NCBI GenBank assembly: GCA_947588665.1
Contig: CANPYU010000078.1
Location: 1 to 5,852, forward strand
Length of the DNA stretch: 5,852 bases
Origin: an uncultured Bacilli bacterium
Lineage (GTDB): Bacteria > Bacillota_I > Bacilli_A > RF39 > UBA660
Direction: 5' to 3'
Under the pieces are notes generated by a model that was given only the letters and a program-made list of their open reading frames with translations, did not search any database and was not told the DNA's origin. Shown piece by piece: positions 5,728 through 5,852 of the stretch (positions are counted from its first letter, which is position 1; each line of letters opens with the position of its first letter). The position numbers and the translations under genes are program-made.

Positions 5728-5757
5728 ATTATATTATCTATATAAAAAGTCGCTTAA
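5728..5757 (-). promoter_or_regulatory. Possible promoter of the candidate small RNA
   Basis: A perfect -10 TATAAT (5728-5733) is present on the minus strand. The best -35 is poor, TTAAGC at 5752-5757 with an 18-base spacer. The position suits a transcript ending at the terminator at 5608-5640. Confidence 0.3.
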
Positions 5758-5787
5758 AATTGATTTTAGAAGGTATTTTTTATATTT

Positions 5788-5818
5788 AAAAAAGCAATTC
5801 TTTTTTTGAATTACTTTT
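5788..5818 (-). terminator. Intrinsic terminator of an upstream minus-strand unit
   Basis: On the minus strand GTAATTC (5808-5814) pairs with GAATTGC (5794-5800) over seven pairs including one G-U, with a seven-A loop. Flanking A/T runs extend the stem and six U follow (5788-5793). The plus-strand version has an A-C mismatch in place of the G-U pair, so minus is favoured. It would end whatever gene enters from the right edge. Confidence 0.55.
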
Positions 5819-5822
5819 ATTT

Positions 5823-5852
5823 TTACTTGATAAAACAACAACCCTTTGCTAT
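5823..5852 (-). CDS. Possible last codons of an upstream gene, cut by the window edge
   Basis: One minus-strand frame reads IAKGCCFIK and then TAA at 5823-5825, just before the terminator at 5788-5818. That is where the end of an upstream gene would be expected. Nine codons are too few to identify or confirm it. Alternatively the plus strand has TTGATA (5827-5832), a 17-base spacer and TAT at the edge, which could be a truncated divergent promoter. Confidence 0.2.
   Translation of the reverse strand: MAKGCCFIK

Overview
The window is strongly AT-rich. All five intact genes lie on the minus strand, all end in TAA, and all read through in the standard code with TGG for tryptophan. This fits a low-GC Bacillota, for example a Bacilli or Mollicutes-related gut lineage. 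The standard code argues against Mycoplasma or Spiroplasma, which read TGA as Trp. A lower rank cannot be assigned from the sequence alone.

Layout in transcription order (right to left). The right edge (about 5788-5852) holds an intrinsic terminator for something upstream. A 213-base gap (5575-5787) then appears to encode a small minus-strand RNA, or attenuated leader, ending in a second terminator at 5608-5640. A clear promoter at 5545-5574, overlapped by a 27-bp palindrome, starts lgt (prolipoprotein diacylglyceryl transferase). Next comes an unnamed membrane-anchored protein with a propeller-like N-terminal part and an HExxH metallopeptidase domain. Its Shine-Dalgarno (SD) sequence can be sequestered by RNA structure. 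A third unit, with its own promoter, is a Noc/ParB-family protein with a very long acidic C-terminal linker. A fourth unit is a TetR-family regulator translationally coupled to a thioredoxin reductase (trxB). Its consensus promoter overlaps an operator-like palindrome. The left edge may hold the start of another gene whose frame looks broken at a short homopolymer.

How the genes fit together. Lgt prepares lipoproteins at the membrane. The following metallopeptidase is probably extracytoplasmic and cotranscribed, but it has no lipobox, so it is not itself a predicted Lgt substrate. The Noc-like protein is a nucleoid or chromosome-organisation factor separated from the usual parA/rsmG neighbours. 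The TetR-TrxB pair looks like an autoregulated redox unit. lgt and trxB often lie near each other in Bacillota, so the middle genes may be insertions into an ancestral lgt-trxB neighbourhood; this is inference.

The least explained parts are the leader RNA upstream of lgt, which has three overlapping and mutually exclusive helices, the Noc variant, and the structured ribosome-binding site of the metallopeptidase gene.
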